Assembly: GCA_910585655.1 (NCBI GenBank)
Contig: CAJUFW010000031.1
Span: 1-24,711, forward strand
Length of the DNA: 24,711 nucleotides
DNA from: an uncultured Lachnospiraceae bacterium
Lineage (GTDB): Bacteria > Bacillota_A > Clostridia > Lachnospirales > Lachnospiraceae
Direction of reading: 5' to 3'
Positions 13,270 to 21,263 of the stretch are shown here, in pieces (the first letter of the stretch is position 1; every line of letters begins with the position of its first letter). The notes under the pieces were generated by a model, which saw nothing but the letters and a program-made list of their open reading frames with translations, was not told where the DNA came from and did no database searches. A program made the translations under genes and the position numbers.

Positions 13270-14544
13270 TTAAATTTCATGTGCAATCAAATAATCCAGC
13301 CATTTTATATAATAACTTTTGGTCAGATGAATGCCGTCCGAGGACCCCTTTTTAGGGAGTGCGCCGTTTTTACCGGAGACGGCAGGGGTTAAATCGGCAT
13401 AAGTAACTTGCTCTTCTTTTGCCATAGCTTCGATCAGTTCGTTATAACGGGCAATCCGTTTGTTGTTGTAGATATCGTCACTGTCGGACTTCTCTTTTGT
13501 TACCGGGAGAATAGACTGAATGACAATTTCTGCATCTGGCTGCAGCGCCCGGATATCCCGAATCAGGTTCGTATAGCGTTCGATAAAAACGGATTCATAC
13601 GCCCAGCCCAATTCGTTGACGCCTAGCATAATATAAATTTTACGCCAGGAATGGTATTTGAGCGCTTCTAGAATGGTAACGCCGCCGGAATCCTCGTCTT
13701 CGGAATCTTCTTTCTTTTTCTTGTTTTTCTTTTTTTTCTTCTTGGTTGCGCCTTCTTCTTTTTCCTTTTCGGCAAGGATTGTTTTGTCTTTGATAAAGTC
13801 TTTGGTATAAATGTTTTCTACATTTAAGCCGCGGATGGCGTAAAAGGTCGCTTCACTTAGCCCGGTATTGATAAAAAGCCCTTCCGTTCTGGAATCCCCG
13901 ATAAAAAGTGCATTTTCAAAGTTAAATTCTGCCTCTTCCGGCGGTTGTTGCGTTTCGTCTTCCTTTGGGACGTCCGCTTTGTTATCGTCATTGTCAGGAG
14001 GGGATGTCTGCGTATCGTCCTCCTGGGAAGTATCTGTCTGGGTATCGTCTAAAGAAGAGGTATCAGAAGAAGAGTTTTTCGGATCTTCTTCTGAGCCGGC
14101 AGAGTCTTCCGGTTTCGTATGAGAAGACTCATCTTTTTGGCTGTCGGTATTCTGCCCTTCTTTGGTATCCGGGGTATCAGGTTCCTTAAAGCCGCCTCCG
14201 TTTGGTTCTGTTTGGTGGTCAGAAGAAACCTCCTGGGTATGTGAATCCTCCTTGACCAGCGTGGTATCGGAAGGATTGTAGACTTCGCTGGAATCCTCCT
14301 GCCCTTTGACATCGGGAGCGCCTGGCGGTTTATTCTGCTCGTTCCGGTCGGCATGTCCTTTGCTGGCATAGATAGATATGACATGGCTGCCGATAAACAA
14401 AAGTAACAGTACGCCGAGCGAAAAAAGAAGCCGTCTTCGCATCCGGCGTTTTCGGTACTGGCGGAGCCGGTACTCCCGGCTGCGGTACGTGTAGCTGTGA
14501 TAGGGGCGGTTCCTGCGGGAACGCTTTTTGTACGAATGGCTCAT
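13270..14544 (-). CDS. Membrane-anchored SGNH/GDSL hydrolase with lysine-rich insert
   Basis: The 424-residue protein has an Arg/Tyr-rich cytoplasmic start (1-38), one membrane helix (39-60), a long low-complexity acidic linker (about 65-205, rich in S, D, T, E, P) and a C-terminal SGNH hydrolase domain. Block I is FIGDSRTEG with nucleophile S218, block III is LGVNELG (N310), and the catalytic pair is D403 and H406 in SDGIHL. It likely removes acyl groups from a wall or surface polymer outside the cell. A lysine-rich insert (about 262-280, K6-N-K4-type followed by acidic residues) splits the domain between blocks I and III. ATG 14544 is 7-8 bases after AAGGAGA; the longer in-frame start at 14562 contains that site. 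Substrate unknown. Confidence 0.8.
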   Translation of the reverse strand: MSHSYKKRSRRNRPYHSYTYRSREYRLRQYRKRRMRRRLLFSLGVLLLLFIGSHVISIYASKGHADRNEQNKPPGAPDVKGQEDSSEVYNPSDTTLVKEDSHTQEVSSDHQTEPNGGGFKEPDTPDTKEGQNTDSQKDESSHTKPEDSAGSEEDPKNSSSDTSSLDDTQTDTSQEDDTQTSPPDNDDNKADVPKEDETQQPPEEAEFNFENALFIGDSRTEGLFINTGLSEATFYAIRGLNVENIYTKDFIKDKTILAEKEKEEGATKKKKKKNKKKKEDSEDEDSGGVTILEALKYHSWRKIYIMLGVNELGWAYESVFIERYTNLIRDIRALQPDAEIVIQSILPVTKEKSDSDDIYNNKRIARYNELIEAMAKEEQVTYADLTPAVSGKNGALPKKGSSDGIHLTKSYYIKWLDYLIAHEI

Positions 14545-14859
14545 AAAAATTCTCCTTAGCATTGGTTAAGTAGTGTTGGTATAAGAATTTATACGTTTGT
14601 TTTTAGTTATATAAGGAAACATACCACGAACATGCTACTATTCTATTTCATATTTATTAAATTTTTCTTAAACTTTTTTATAATTAAGTGATGGATTTTA
14701 TTGACCGCTTTAGTATAAACAGCCTTTTGCTTTGTGTCAAGGAAGGAAATAAAAGATTATAGAAGAAACCGGTCAGAGCTTGACAGAAGACGCCGCTAAG
14801 AATATACTGAATATGCAGGAAAAGGCTATTGGATACGATAATAGAAAGAGGGTTGAAGG
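14545..14859. other. Divergent intergenic region, AT-rich
   Basis: The stretch separates the SGNH gene (minus) from the 761-aa gene (plus). It holds the plus promoter at 14780-14808, a palindrome GTATAA-GAAT-TTATAC at 14579-14594 close to the minus gene, and very AT-rich DNA around 14640-14690. A minus promoter must exist but no convincing -35/-10 pair was found. No gene is supported in it. Confidence 0.6.
14780..14808 (+). promoter_or_regulatory. Sigma-A promoter upstream of the 761-aa protein and coaX
   Basis: TTGACA (14780-14785), a 17-bp spacer and TATACT (14803-14808) lie about 50 bases before the ATG. It probably drives the membrane protein gene, coaX and coaBC together. Confidence 0.85.
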
Positions 14860-17145
14860 ATGGATCAGAATATGACACCAAATACACCAGAGAACATGCC
14901 AAAACCGCCGTCTGGGGACAATGGAAACTGGACGGCGCCTAAGACGGAGAAAAAGCGGGATAACCGTTTACCGATTGTGGTGGGACTGATTGGAGGGCTG
15001 TCGGTTGCTTTGGTGATAGCGCTGTTGTTTGTCACCGGTACAGTAGGGGCTTCTCCAGCCAAAAAATATGAAAAGCTGCAGAAAAAATGGCTGGATGAAA
15101 TCATGGAGAAGAACAGATCCGGCAAGGGAAAGGGCGAGACGACTTCTGTTCAGTCCGATCAGGCGGTGGGCAACTTGGCAAAAAGCTATTCCGTGAAGCT
15201 TTCTTTGACAGAGGAATGTAAAAGTTTGTTAGGAGCAGATCTGTTTCGGGAATTGGAGTTAAGCGGAGATATTCTGTACAATCGTATCCGGCAGGATATA
15301 CAGGTGACAGGAGATCTGAACTTAAATGGTACGAATCTGTTTCAGATAGAGACAGTGACGGATACGGTTTACCAGATTTTATTTGCCCGTATTCCGCAGC
15401 TTAGCGAAGAATACCTCTCAATGGACATCATGGATTATATAGAAGAAGAGAATTATGACAGTCTTTTTCCGGGAGAGTACAACGGGGTGTTTGGCGGTTC
15501 ATTTAATTCGGCGACAGCTACCATGCCTCCGGAGATAATAGAGGAGCTGCTGATTGGCTTAAAGGATATCTGGGTAGCTCATGCGCCAAAAAATGTTACG
15601 GTGCAGAAAAATCACCAAAAAGAACTCGGTGGTGTGAAGGCAAAGATCGATCTCTATGAAGCGTCCTGGACGGAATTGGAGCTGACGGACTGCTTACTGG
15701 AAATGTTAAAATGGCTGCAAAACCAGAGAGAGCTTGAGGATTATATGGTGAAAAACGGTGGAATGGATATCGCCGAATATCGTTCCGGTTTAAACGAAAC
15801 CATCAAACTGTTAGAACAGAGCAAGGAAGTTTTGATCCTGGAAGAATCACAGGAACTGCTTTTGACGATTCGTTTGGGTGGAGAAAAGGATGCAGGTTTT
15901 GTAGAAATACAGACTTCTAATATGCAGCAGCCGATGATTCAGGCGATTTGGTCAAAGGGCAAGGGAGAAAAGTCGGAAGGGCATGTTCAGTTTGGCGTAG
16001 ACAGGGAAGATATGATCTCCTTCCATTATACGTCCGAGCCGGACGGTGAAGGAAGGAAAGGCGTTGTAACGATGGATGTTACGAATCTGGGAGAAACCAT
16101 GTCGGCAGAGTTGATTTACGATGGCTATCAAATAGGAAAAGACGGGAGCTTCTATTGTCATGCAGTTTTAAATTCCGAGGCATTCCAGGGAATGGGGATT
16201 GGCGTCGAGATAGATACGACAAAGGAAAAACAGAGAATGGCTTTAGAACTGCTGATGGGAAATCTGAGTTTGGGTGAGCTGGAGTTTAGCATCAGTGACA
16301 AGGAGTACCAGGAGTTTGAGATACCGGATCAGTCTTATGAGATCACAGACGAAGAGCAGGTGGCAGATTATCTGGAGCTGTGTGATATGGAAGGCTTTTT
16401 GGAGCAGGTTTTGGAAAATCCAGACGTTGATAAGATGCTTCAGATGATATTTGGCGCTAATATGAGTGGAACTATGTTAAAGGAAGCGTTGTTAGAGAGT
16501 CTGGACGATCACTTAGGCTTGGAAGGAGACCGTCTGCCAGGAGAGGAAACAGAAGGAGGAAGCGCTCAGGGAACAGTAGATTCAGAAACAGATTTTACTG
16601 GTTATACCGGTTATGCCGTAGATGAAGACGGCTGGGTAAGCTTTGACCCACTCAAGGAGGAAATCCTTGCAGCAGGAAAGCCTAGTACGGGATATTCGGT
16701 ATTTCCGAACAAGAAGTTAGCGGATAAAGCAGCAGAGTTTGAACAGTTAGCCAAGGAAGCATATGGAGAACAGATGAAAGAGGGCGAGCCGTATGAATCC
16801 AACCAGATTTACGGTTATGAGCCTTATGTTTCCAGTTATTATAGTAAGATGTTAGAGTGGCATGAAGAAGGAGAGGAATATATCTACTATCTAAGCGTAG
16901 CGGCTGACAGCGTTAGCGAGGAGATTCAGAACCTGGAAGTCGGTGATACCAATATAGAACGTGCCTGCACACTGCTTGCCAAGGCGGTTGCTGTGATAGA
17001 GGATATAGATGTATCCGAACTGGAAGCAGCTCTGAAACAGTCTATGGAAGAGGAAGGCGATTATGTGTCGATAGGAAATGTGGGTATTTTTTGGTACATG
17101 ATAGAAGAGGACTATATTATGCTCAGCGCCTATCCGCAGCAGTAA
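14860..17145 (+). CDS. Unknown 761-aa single-pass membrane protein
   Basis: I cannot assign a family with confidence. The N-terminal 36 residues are rich in P, N and K and should be cytoplasmic; one membrane helix spans about 38-60; the remaining 700 residues are acidic and probably outside. The outer part starts with a K/E-rich helix, continues with a long beta-rich region (about 110-480), passes an acidic Gly/Ser/Thr linker near 560-580, and ends in a separate domain (about 590-761) rich in tyrosine. It contains few cysteines and no catalytic motif that I recognise. AGAGGG lies 7 bases before the ATG. coaX follows after only 13 bases, so they share a transcript, though a functional link to CoA synthesis is not implied. 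A scaffold or envelope sensor role is possible. Confidence 0.6.
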   Translation: MDQNMTPNTPENMPKPPSGDNGNWTAPKTEKKRDNRLPIVVGLIGGLSVALVIALLFVTGTVGASPAKKYEKLQKKWLDEIMEKNRSGKGKGETTSVQSDQAVGNLAKSYSVKLSLTEECKSLLGADLFRELELSGDILYNRIRQDIQVTGDLNLNGTNLFQIETVTDTVYQILFARIPQLSEEYLSMDIMDYIEEENYDSLFPGEYNGVFGGSFNSATATMPPEIIEELLIGLKDIWVAHAPKNVTVQKNHQKELGGVKAKIDLYEASWTELELTDCLLEMLKWLQNQRELEDYMVKNGGMDIAEYRSGLNETIKLLEQSKEVLILEESQELLLTIRLGGEKDAGFVEIQTSNMQQPMIQAIWSKGKGEKSEGHVQFGVDREDMISFHYTSEPDGEGRKGVVTMDVTNLGETMSAELIYDGYQIGKDGSFYCHAVLNSEAFQGMGIGVEIDTTKEKQRMALELLMGNLSLGELEFSISDKEYQEFEIPDQSYEITDEEQVADYLELCDMEGFLEQVLENPDVDKMLQMIFGANMSGTMLKEALLESLDDHLGLEGDRLPGEETEGGSAQGTVDSETDFTGYTGYAVDEDGWVSFDPLKEEILAAGKPSTGYSVFPNKKLADKAAEFEQLAKEAYGEQMKEGEPYESNQIYGYEPYVSSYYSKMLEWHEEGEEYIYYLSVAADSVSEEIQNLEVGDTNIERACTLLAKAVAVIEDIDVSELEAALKQSMEEEGDYVSIGNVGIFWYMIEEDYIMLSAYPQQ

Positions 17146-17158
17146 CGGAGGTGGTAAC

Positions 17159-17929
17159 ATGTTATTTGCAATTGATATGGGAAACAGCAACATTGTATTA
17201 GGATGTATGGAAGGAAAAAACATTCTTTTTGAAGAGCGTATTTCCACAAACCATAAAAAAACCGATTTGGAATATACGATCGATTTTAAAAATATGTTTG
17301 AGTTACATGGCATAAAACCGGAGGAAATTACAGGCAGTATCCTTTCTTCGGTAGTACCGCCGCTTACCGAGTGTATTTGCTCTGCAGTAAAAAAGCTGGT
17401 CGGGATTGAGCCATTAGTAGTCGGTCCCGGGGTGAAAAACGGGCTGCATATTACAATTGACAATCCGGCGCAGCTTGGAGCGGATTTGGTGGTAGACGCG
17501 GTGGCAGGTTTGGCAGAGCATAAGCCGCCGCTTGCGGTGATTGATATGGGGACTGCGACGACGATTTCCGTGTTAAATGAAAAAGGGCAGTATATCGGCG
17601 GAATGATCCTGCCGGGACTGCGGACGGCGCTGGATTCTCTGGTGGCAGGGACTTCCCAGCTTCCGAAAATCAGTCTGGACGGACCGAAAAAAGTAATTGG
17701 GAGCAATACGATAGACTGCATGAAGAGCGGTGTGATAGAAGGAAACGCCGCTTGCCTGGACGGGCTGTTGGAGCGAATCGAGGAGGAACTGGGGATGCCG
17801 GTAACGGCGATTGCTACCGGTGGTCTTTCCGGTGTCGTAGTGCCGCACTGCAAAAAGAAGATCGAGCTGGATTCTCATTTGCTTTTAAAAGGTCTGCGGA
17901 TTATTTACGACATGAATCAGAACCGTTAA
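17159..17929 (+). CDS. coaX: Type III pantothenate kinase
   Basis: The 256-residue enzyme phosphorylates pantothenate, the first step of coenzyme A synthesis. CoaX belongs to the ASKHA fold and, unlike CoaA, needs a monovalent cation and is not inhibited by CoA. The phosphate loop is AIDMGNSN (4-11), the substrate region is DNPAQLGADL with D109, and the second ATP strand is VIDMGTATT (127-135) followed by GGMILPG. A late IATGGLSG strand completes the fold. Length is normal. GGAGGTGG lies just before the ATG and the gene starts 13 bases after the membrane protein gene. The next enzyme of the pathway, coaBC, follows. Confidence 0.95.
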   Translation: MLFAIDMGNSNIVLGCMEGKNILFEERISTNHKKTDLEYTIDFKNMFELHGIKPEEITGSILSSVVPPLTECICSAVKKLVGIEPLVVGPGVKNGLHITIDNPAQLGADLVVDAVAGLAEHKPPLAVIDMGTATTISVLNEKGQYIGGMILPGLRTALDSLVAGTSQLPKISLDGPKKVIGSNTIDCMKSGVIEGNAACLDGLLERIEEELGMPVTAIATGGLSGVVVPHCKKKIELDSHLLLKGLRIIYDMNQNR

Positions 17930-18012
17930 AAAGCCGTTAAGGAACGGCAAACTGCAAGTCTGCCTGGCGCAGAAAACATAAGAAACAGTATGAAAAAAGC
18001 AGGAGGACTGGG

Positions 18013-19206
18013 ATGTTAAAAGGAAAAACGGTAGTTTTGGCTGTAACAGGAAGCATTGCCGCTTATAAAATAGCAGGACTGGCGAGCAGCCTTGTAAAGC
18101 TTCATGCCAATGTTCAGGTGTTGATGACGAAAAATGCGACAAATTTTATCCATCCGATTACGTTTGAGACGCTGACCGGACGGAAATGCCTGATCGATAC
18201 GTTTGACCGGAATTTCCAATACAGTGTGGAGCATGTGGCTTTGGCAAAGGAGGCTTCCGTCGTGCTGGTCGCTCCGGCAAGCGCCAACGTGATCGGAAAG
18301 CTGGCGTGCGGAATTGCGGATGATATGCTGACGACGACGATTATGGCGTGTACCTGTCATAAAATCATCGCGCCGGCTATGAATACCAATATGTATCAAA
18401 ATCCTATCGTCCAGGATAATTTAAAGCGTCTGGAACAGTTTGGGATGGAAGTGATAAAACCGGCTTCCGGATGGCTTGCCTGCGGGGATATCGGGGTAGG
18501 AAAAATGCCGGAAGCGGAGGTGTTACTCCAATATATTTTAAAAGAGGTCGCCAGAACAAAGGATATGGTCGGAAAGCGAGTGCTGGTAACGGCAGGAGCG
18601 ACAAGAGAGGACATCGATCCGGTTCGGTTTCTGACCAACTATTCCAGCGGAAAGATGGGCTGCGCGATTGCGAAGGAATGTATGCTGCGTGGGGCAGAGG
18701 TTACGTTGGTGGCAGGGCATCTGGAAGTAGAGCCGCCGATGTTTGTTCGGGTGCTTCCGGCAGAAAGCGCCGTCAAGATGTTTGAGACGGTCAAACAGGA
18801 GGCCAAGAATCAGGGCATTATTATAAAAGCGGCTGCCGTGGCAGATTATACTCCGGCAGAGTACAGCAGCGAAAAGCAGAAAAAAGAGGATACGGAAGGC
18901 GGCATGACATTGCCGTTAAAGCGAACAGCGGATATTTTAGGATATTTAGGAGAGCATAAGAAAGAGCAGTTTTTATGCGGTTTTTCGATGGAGACAGAGA
19001 ATTTGATAGAAAATTCCAGAAAAAAACTGGTAAAAAAACATCTTGATATGATAGCGGCTAACAGCTTAAAACAAAAAGGAGCTGGATTTGGCGTAGATAC
19101 GAATGTATTGACGCTGATTACACCGGAAGGGGAGGAGGAGCTTCCTCTTATGAGCAAGGAGGAAGCGGCCCACGTCCTGTTAGATCGGATTTTGGCTGCG
19201 TTATAA
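18013..19206 (+). CDS. coaBC: Bifunctional phosphopantothenoylcysteine decarboxylase/synthase
   Basis: The 397-residue protein carries both activities that turn 4'-phosphopantothenate and cysteine into 4'-phosphopantetheine. The N-terminal flavin-dependent decarboxylase (CoaC, about 1-180) shows VTGSIAAYK (11-19), the catalytic histidine H74 in SVEHVAL, APAMNTNMY and the active cysteine in GWLACGDIG. The C-terminal synthase (CoaB, about 185-397) shows VLVTAGATREDIDPVRFLTN, SSGKMG, and AAAVADYTP with the following lysine-rich stretch. AGGAGG lies 7 bases before the ATG. It is 83 bases after coaX; the gap holds only a 6-bp hairpin (17933-17948) with no T tract, so the two genes are probably one transcript. 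Confidence 0.95.
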   Translation: MLKGKTVVLAVTGSIAAYKIAGLASSLVKLHANVQVLMTKNATNFIHPITFETLTGRKCLIDTFDRNFQYSVEHVALAKEASVVLVAPASANVIGKLACGIADDMLTTTIMACTCHKIIAPAMNTNMYQNPIVQDNLKRLEQFGMEVIKPASGWLACGDIGVGKMPEAEVLLQYILKEVARTKDMVGKRVLVTAGATREDIDPVRFLTNYSSGKMGCAIAKECMLRGAEVTLVAGHLEVEPPMFVRVLPAESAVKMFETVKQEAKNQGIIIKAAAVADYTPAEYSSEKQKKEDTEGGMTLPLKRTADILGYLGEHKKEQFLCGFSMETENLIENSRKKLVKKHLDMIAANSLKQKGAGFGVDTNVLTLITPEGEEELPLMSKEEAAHVLLDRILAAL

Positions 19207-19246
19207 AAAGTTTAGAATCAAAACACAAAAAATTCAGAAACCTTCC

Positions 19247-19275
19247 TTGCTTTCTGCTGCAAGAAACACTATAAT
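19247..19275 (+). promoter_or_regulatory. Sigma-A promoter of ftsH bracketed by an inverted repeat
   Basis: TTGCTT (19247-19252), a 17-bp spacer and TATAAT (19270-19275) form the promoter. Perfect 8-base arms TCTGCTGC (19253-19260) and GCAGCAGA (19283-19290) stand on both sides of the -10 box, 22 bases apart. They match neither the CIRCE nor the CtsR heat-shock consensus. Confidence 0.75.
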
Positions 19276-19383
19276 AAAAGAAGCAGCAGAGGCTTCGGGA
19301 GGTTTTTGCTGGCATTTAGGCGGCGTTGTATGCGCAGAAATCGGAAAAATATGCCGGAGGGCAGACAGGAGAACATACACAGA

Positions 19384-21261
19384 ATGAATGAAAATAATAA
19401 CAATCCAAAGCCAAATCCAAATAAGAAGCTTGGTATCATTGGTTTAATCGCAGCAGTTGTCATCTTTTTGTTTTTTTCTTTTTTTATGAATCTGGTACGC
19501 CAGAGTACAAACAGAGAAATTACCTACAATGAATTTATGGAGATGGTGGAGCAGGGGGAAGTCGTGTCCGTCAGCCTCACTGATTCCCGTATTGTTGTGG
19601 TGCCAAAAAAACAGGAATCGCCATTATATTCTATCAGCTATTATACAGGTTATGTAGGCGATCAGGAGATGGTAGCTAAGCTTTTGGCGGCAGGAGTGAC
19701 CGTCAACGCTCCGGTACAGGATACCAGAGCCAGTATTTTACAGTTTTTTCTGGTTTATATTTTGCCGTTTGTCGGGATTTGGGTCGTGATGTATTTTGTA
19801 TTCCGTATGATCAATAAAAGCGGCGGCATGATGGGAATGGGCGTCGGCAAAAGTACGGCTAAAGTATACGTCGAAAAGGAAACCGGAGTGACGTTTCAGG
19901 ACGTAGCGGGGCAGGAAGAGGCAAAAGAGTCTTTGACGGAAATGGTGGATTTTTTGCATAATCCGGGGAAATACACAGAGATCGGCGCCAAGCTGCCTAA
20001 GGGGGCGTTGTTAGTAGGACCTCCGGGTACAGGAAAAACACTGCTTGCCAAGGCAGTGGCAGGAGAAGCAAAAGTGCCGTTTTTCTCTCTTTCCGGTTCC
20101 GATTTTGTAGAGATGTTCGTTGGTGTGGGCGCTTCCCGTGTGCGGGATTTGTTTAAGCAGGCACAGGGGATGGCTCCGTGTATCATTTTTATTGACGAGG
20201 TAGATGCGATTGGAAAAAGCCGCGATTCCCATTATGGAGGAGGCGGCAACGACGAACGGGAACAGACGTTAAACCAGCTTTTGTCCGAGATGGATGGGTT
20301 TGATTCTTCCAAAGGCTTGGTGATTTTAGCCGCGACAAATCGTCCGGAGGTATTGGATAAGGCACTGCTGCGTCCGGGGCGGTTCGATCGGAGAATCATT
20401 GTCGATAAGCCGGATTTAAAGGGGCGAATCGACGTACTGAAGGTACATGCCAAGGATGTGCTGATGGATGAAACCGTTGATTTGGATGCGATTGCTATGG
20501 CGACGTCCGGCGCGGTTGGTTCCGATCTGGCTAATATGATCAACGAGGCGGCGATTATGGCGGTCAAGGATGGTCGTAAGTCGGTATCTCAGGCAGATTT
20601 GTTTGAAGCGGTAGAGGTGGTCATTGCCGGGAAGGAGAAAAAGGATCGGATTTTAGGAGATGAGGAAAAGAAAATCGTAGCATACCATGAAGTTGGGCAT
20701 GCGTTGATTACTGCATTGGAAAAAAATGCAGAGCCGGTACAAAAAATCACTATTGTTCCGCGGACGATGGGATCGCTCGGGTATGTGATGCAGGTGCCGG
20801 AGGAGGAAAAATATCTGATGAGTCAGGAAGAACTGCAGACTCGTCTGGTGATGCTTCTTGGCGGTCGGGCAGCCGAGCAGGTCGTCTTTGGTTCCGTTAC
20901 TACCGGAGCTTCTAACGATATTGAAAAAGCGACGTCGATTGCCAGAGCGATGGTGACACAGTACGGAATGTCTGAAAAATTTGGCTTGATTGGGTTAGAG
21001 TCTATTGAAAACCGCTATTTGGACGGACGTCCGGTCAGCAACTGCGCAGACGCGACGGCTGCCGAGATTGATTCCGAAGTCATGCGGATTTTAAAGGAAG
21101 CCTATGACAAGGCGGAGCGGCTGTTGGCAGAAAATCGGGAGGTACTGGATCGGATTGCTGCGTTTCTGACGGAACAGGAGACGATTACCGGAGAAGAATT
21201 TATGAGGATTTACCGGGAAATCCGCGGAGACGGGGAAAAGAGTGAGGAACAAAAGGAGTGA
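19384..21261 (+). CDS. ftsH: ATP-dependent zinc metalloprotease FtsH
   Basis: A membrane AAA+ protease that degrades damaged membrane and short-lived cytoplasmic proteins. With the start at 19384 it has 625 residues: an Asn-rich start, membrane helices at about 16-37 and 118-140 around a small extracytoplasmic domain, Walker A GPPGTGKT (212-219), pore loop FVGVGA (245-250), Walker B IIFIDEVDAIG, SRH arginines in LLRPGRFDRR, and the zinc site HEVGH (435-439). The start is uncertain: AGGAG is 12 bases before ATG 19384, while a TTG at 19306 behind GGGAGG would add 26 mostly basic residues. I prefer 19384 because the result looks like other clostridial FtsH starts. Its stop is 2 bases before the uvrC start, whose ribosome site lies within its last codons. 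Confidence 0.93.
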   Translation: MNENNNNPKPNPNKKLGIIGLIAAVVIFLFFSFFMNLVRQSTNREITYNEFMEMVEQGEVVSVSLTDSRIVVVPKKQESPLYSISYYTGYVGDQEMVAKLLAAGVTVNAPVQDTRASILQFFLVYILPFVGIWVVMYFVFRMINKSGGMMGMGVGKSTAKVYVEKETGVTFQDVAGQEEAKESLTEMVDFLHNPGKYTEIGAKLPKGALLVGPPGTGKTLLAKAVAGEAKVPFFSLSGSDFVEMFVGVGASRVRDLFKQAQGMAPCIIFIDEVDAIGKSRDSHYGGGGNDEREQTLNQLLSEMDGFDSSKGLVILAATNRPEVLDKALLRPGRFDRRIIVDKPDLKGRIDVLKVHAKDVLMDETVDLDAIAMATSGAVGSDLANMINEAAIMAVKDGRKSVSQADLFEAVEVVIAGKEKKDRILGDEEKKIVAYHEVGHALITALEKNAEPVQKITIVPRTMGSLGYVMQVPEEEKYLMSQEELQTRLVMLLGGRAAEQVVFGSVTTGASNDIEKATSIARAMVTQYGMSEKFGLIGLESIENRYLDGRPVSNCADATAAEIDSEVMRILKEAYDKAERLLAENREVLDRIAAFLTEQETITGEEFMRIYREIRGDGEKSEEQKE

Positions 21262-21263
21262 TC

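Noticed and set aside
14684..14902. 72-codon minus-strand frame with a hydrophobic look
   Set aside because: It overlaps the promoter and start of the 761-aa gene and has no ribosome site.
16891..17853. 320-codon minus-strand frame opposite coaX
   Set aside because: Despite its length it is serine/proline-rich nonsense opposite a clear coaX; long antisense frames arise from codon bias.
17933..17948. GCCGTT/AACGGC hairpin after coaX as a terminator
   Set aside because: The stem is only 6 bp and no T tract follows; coaBC is probably in the same transcript.
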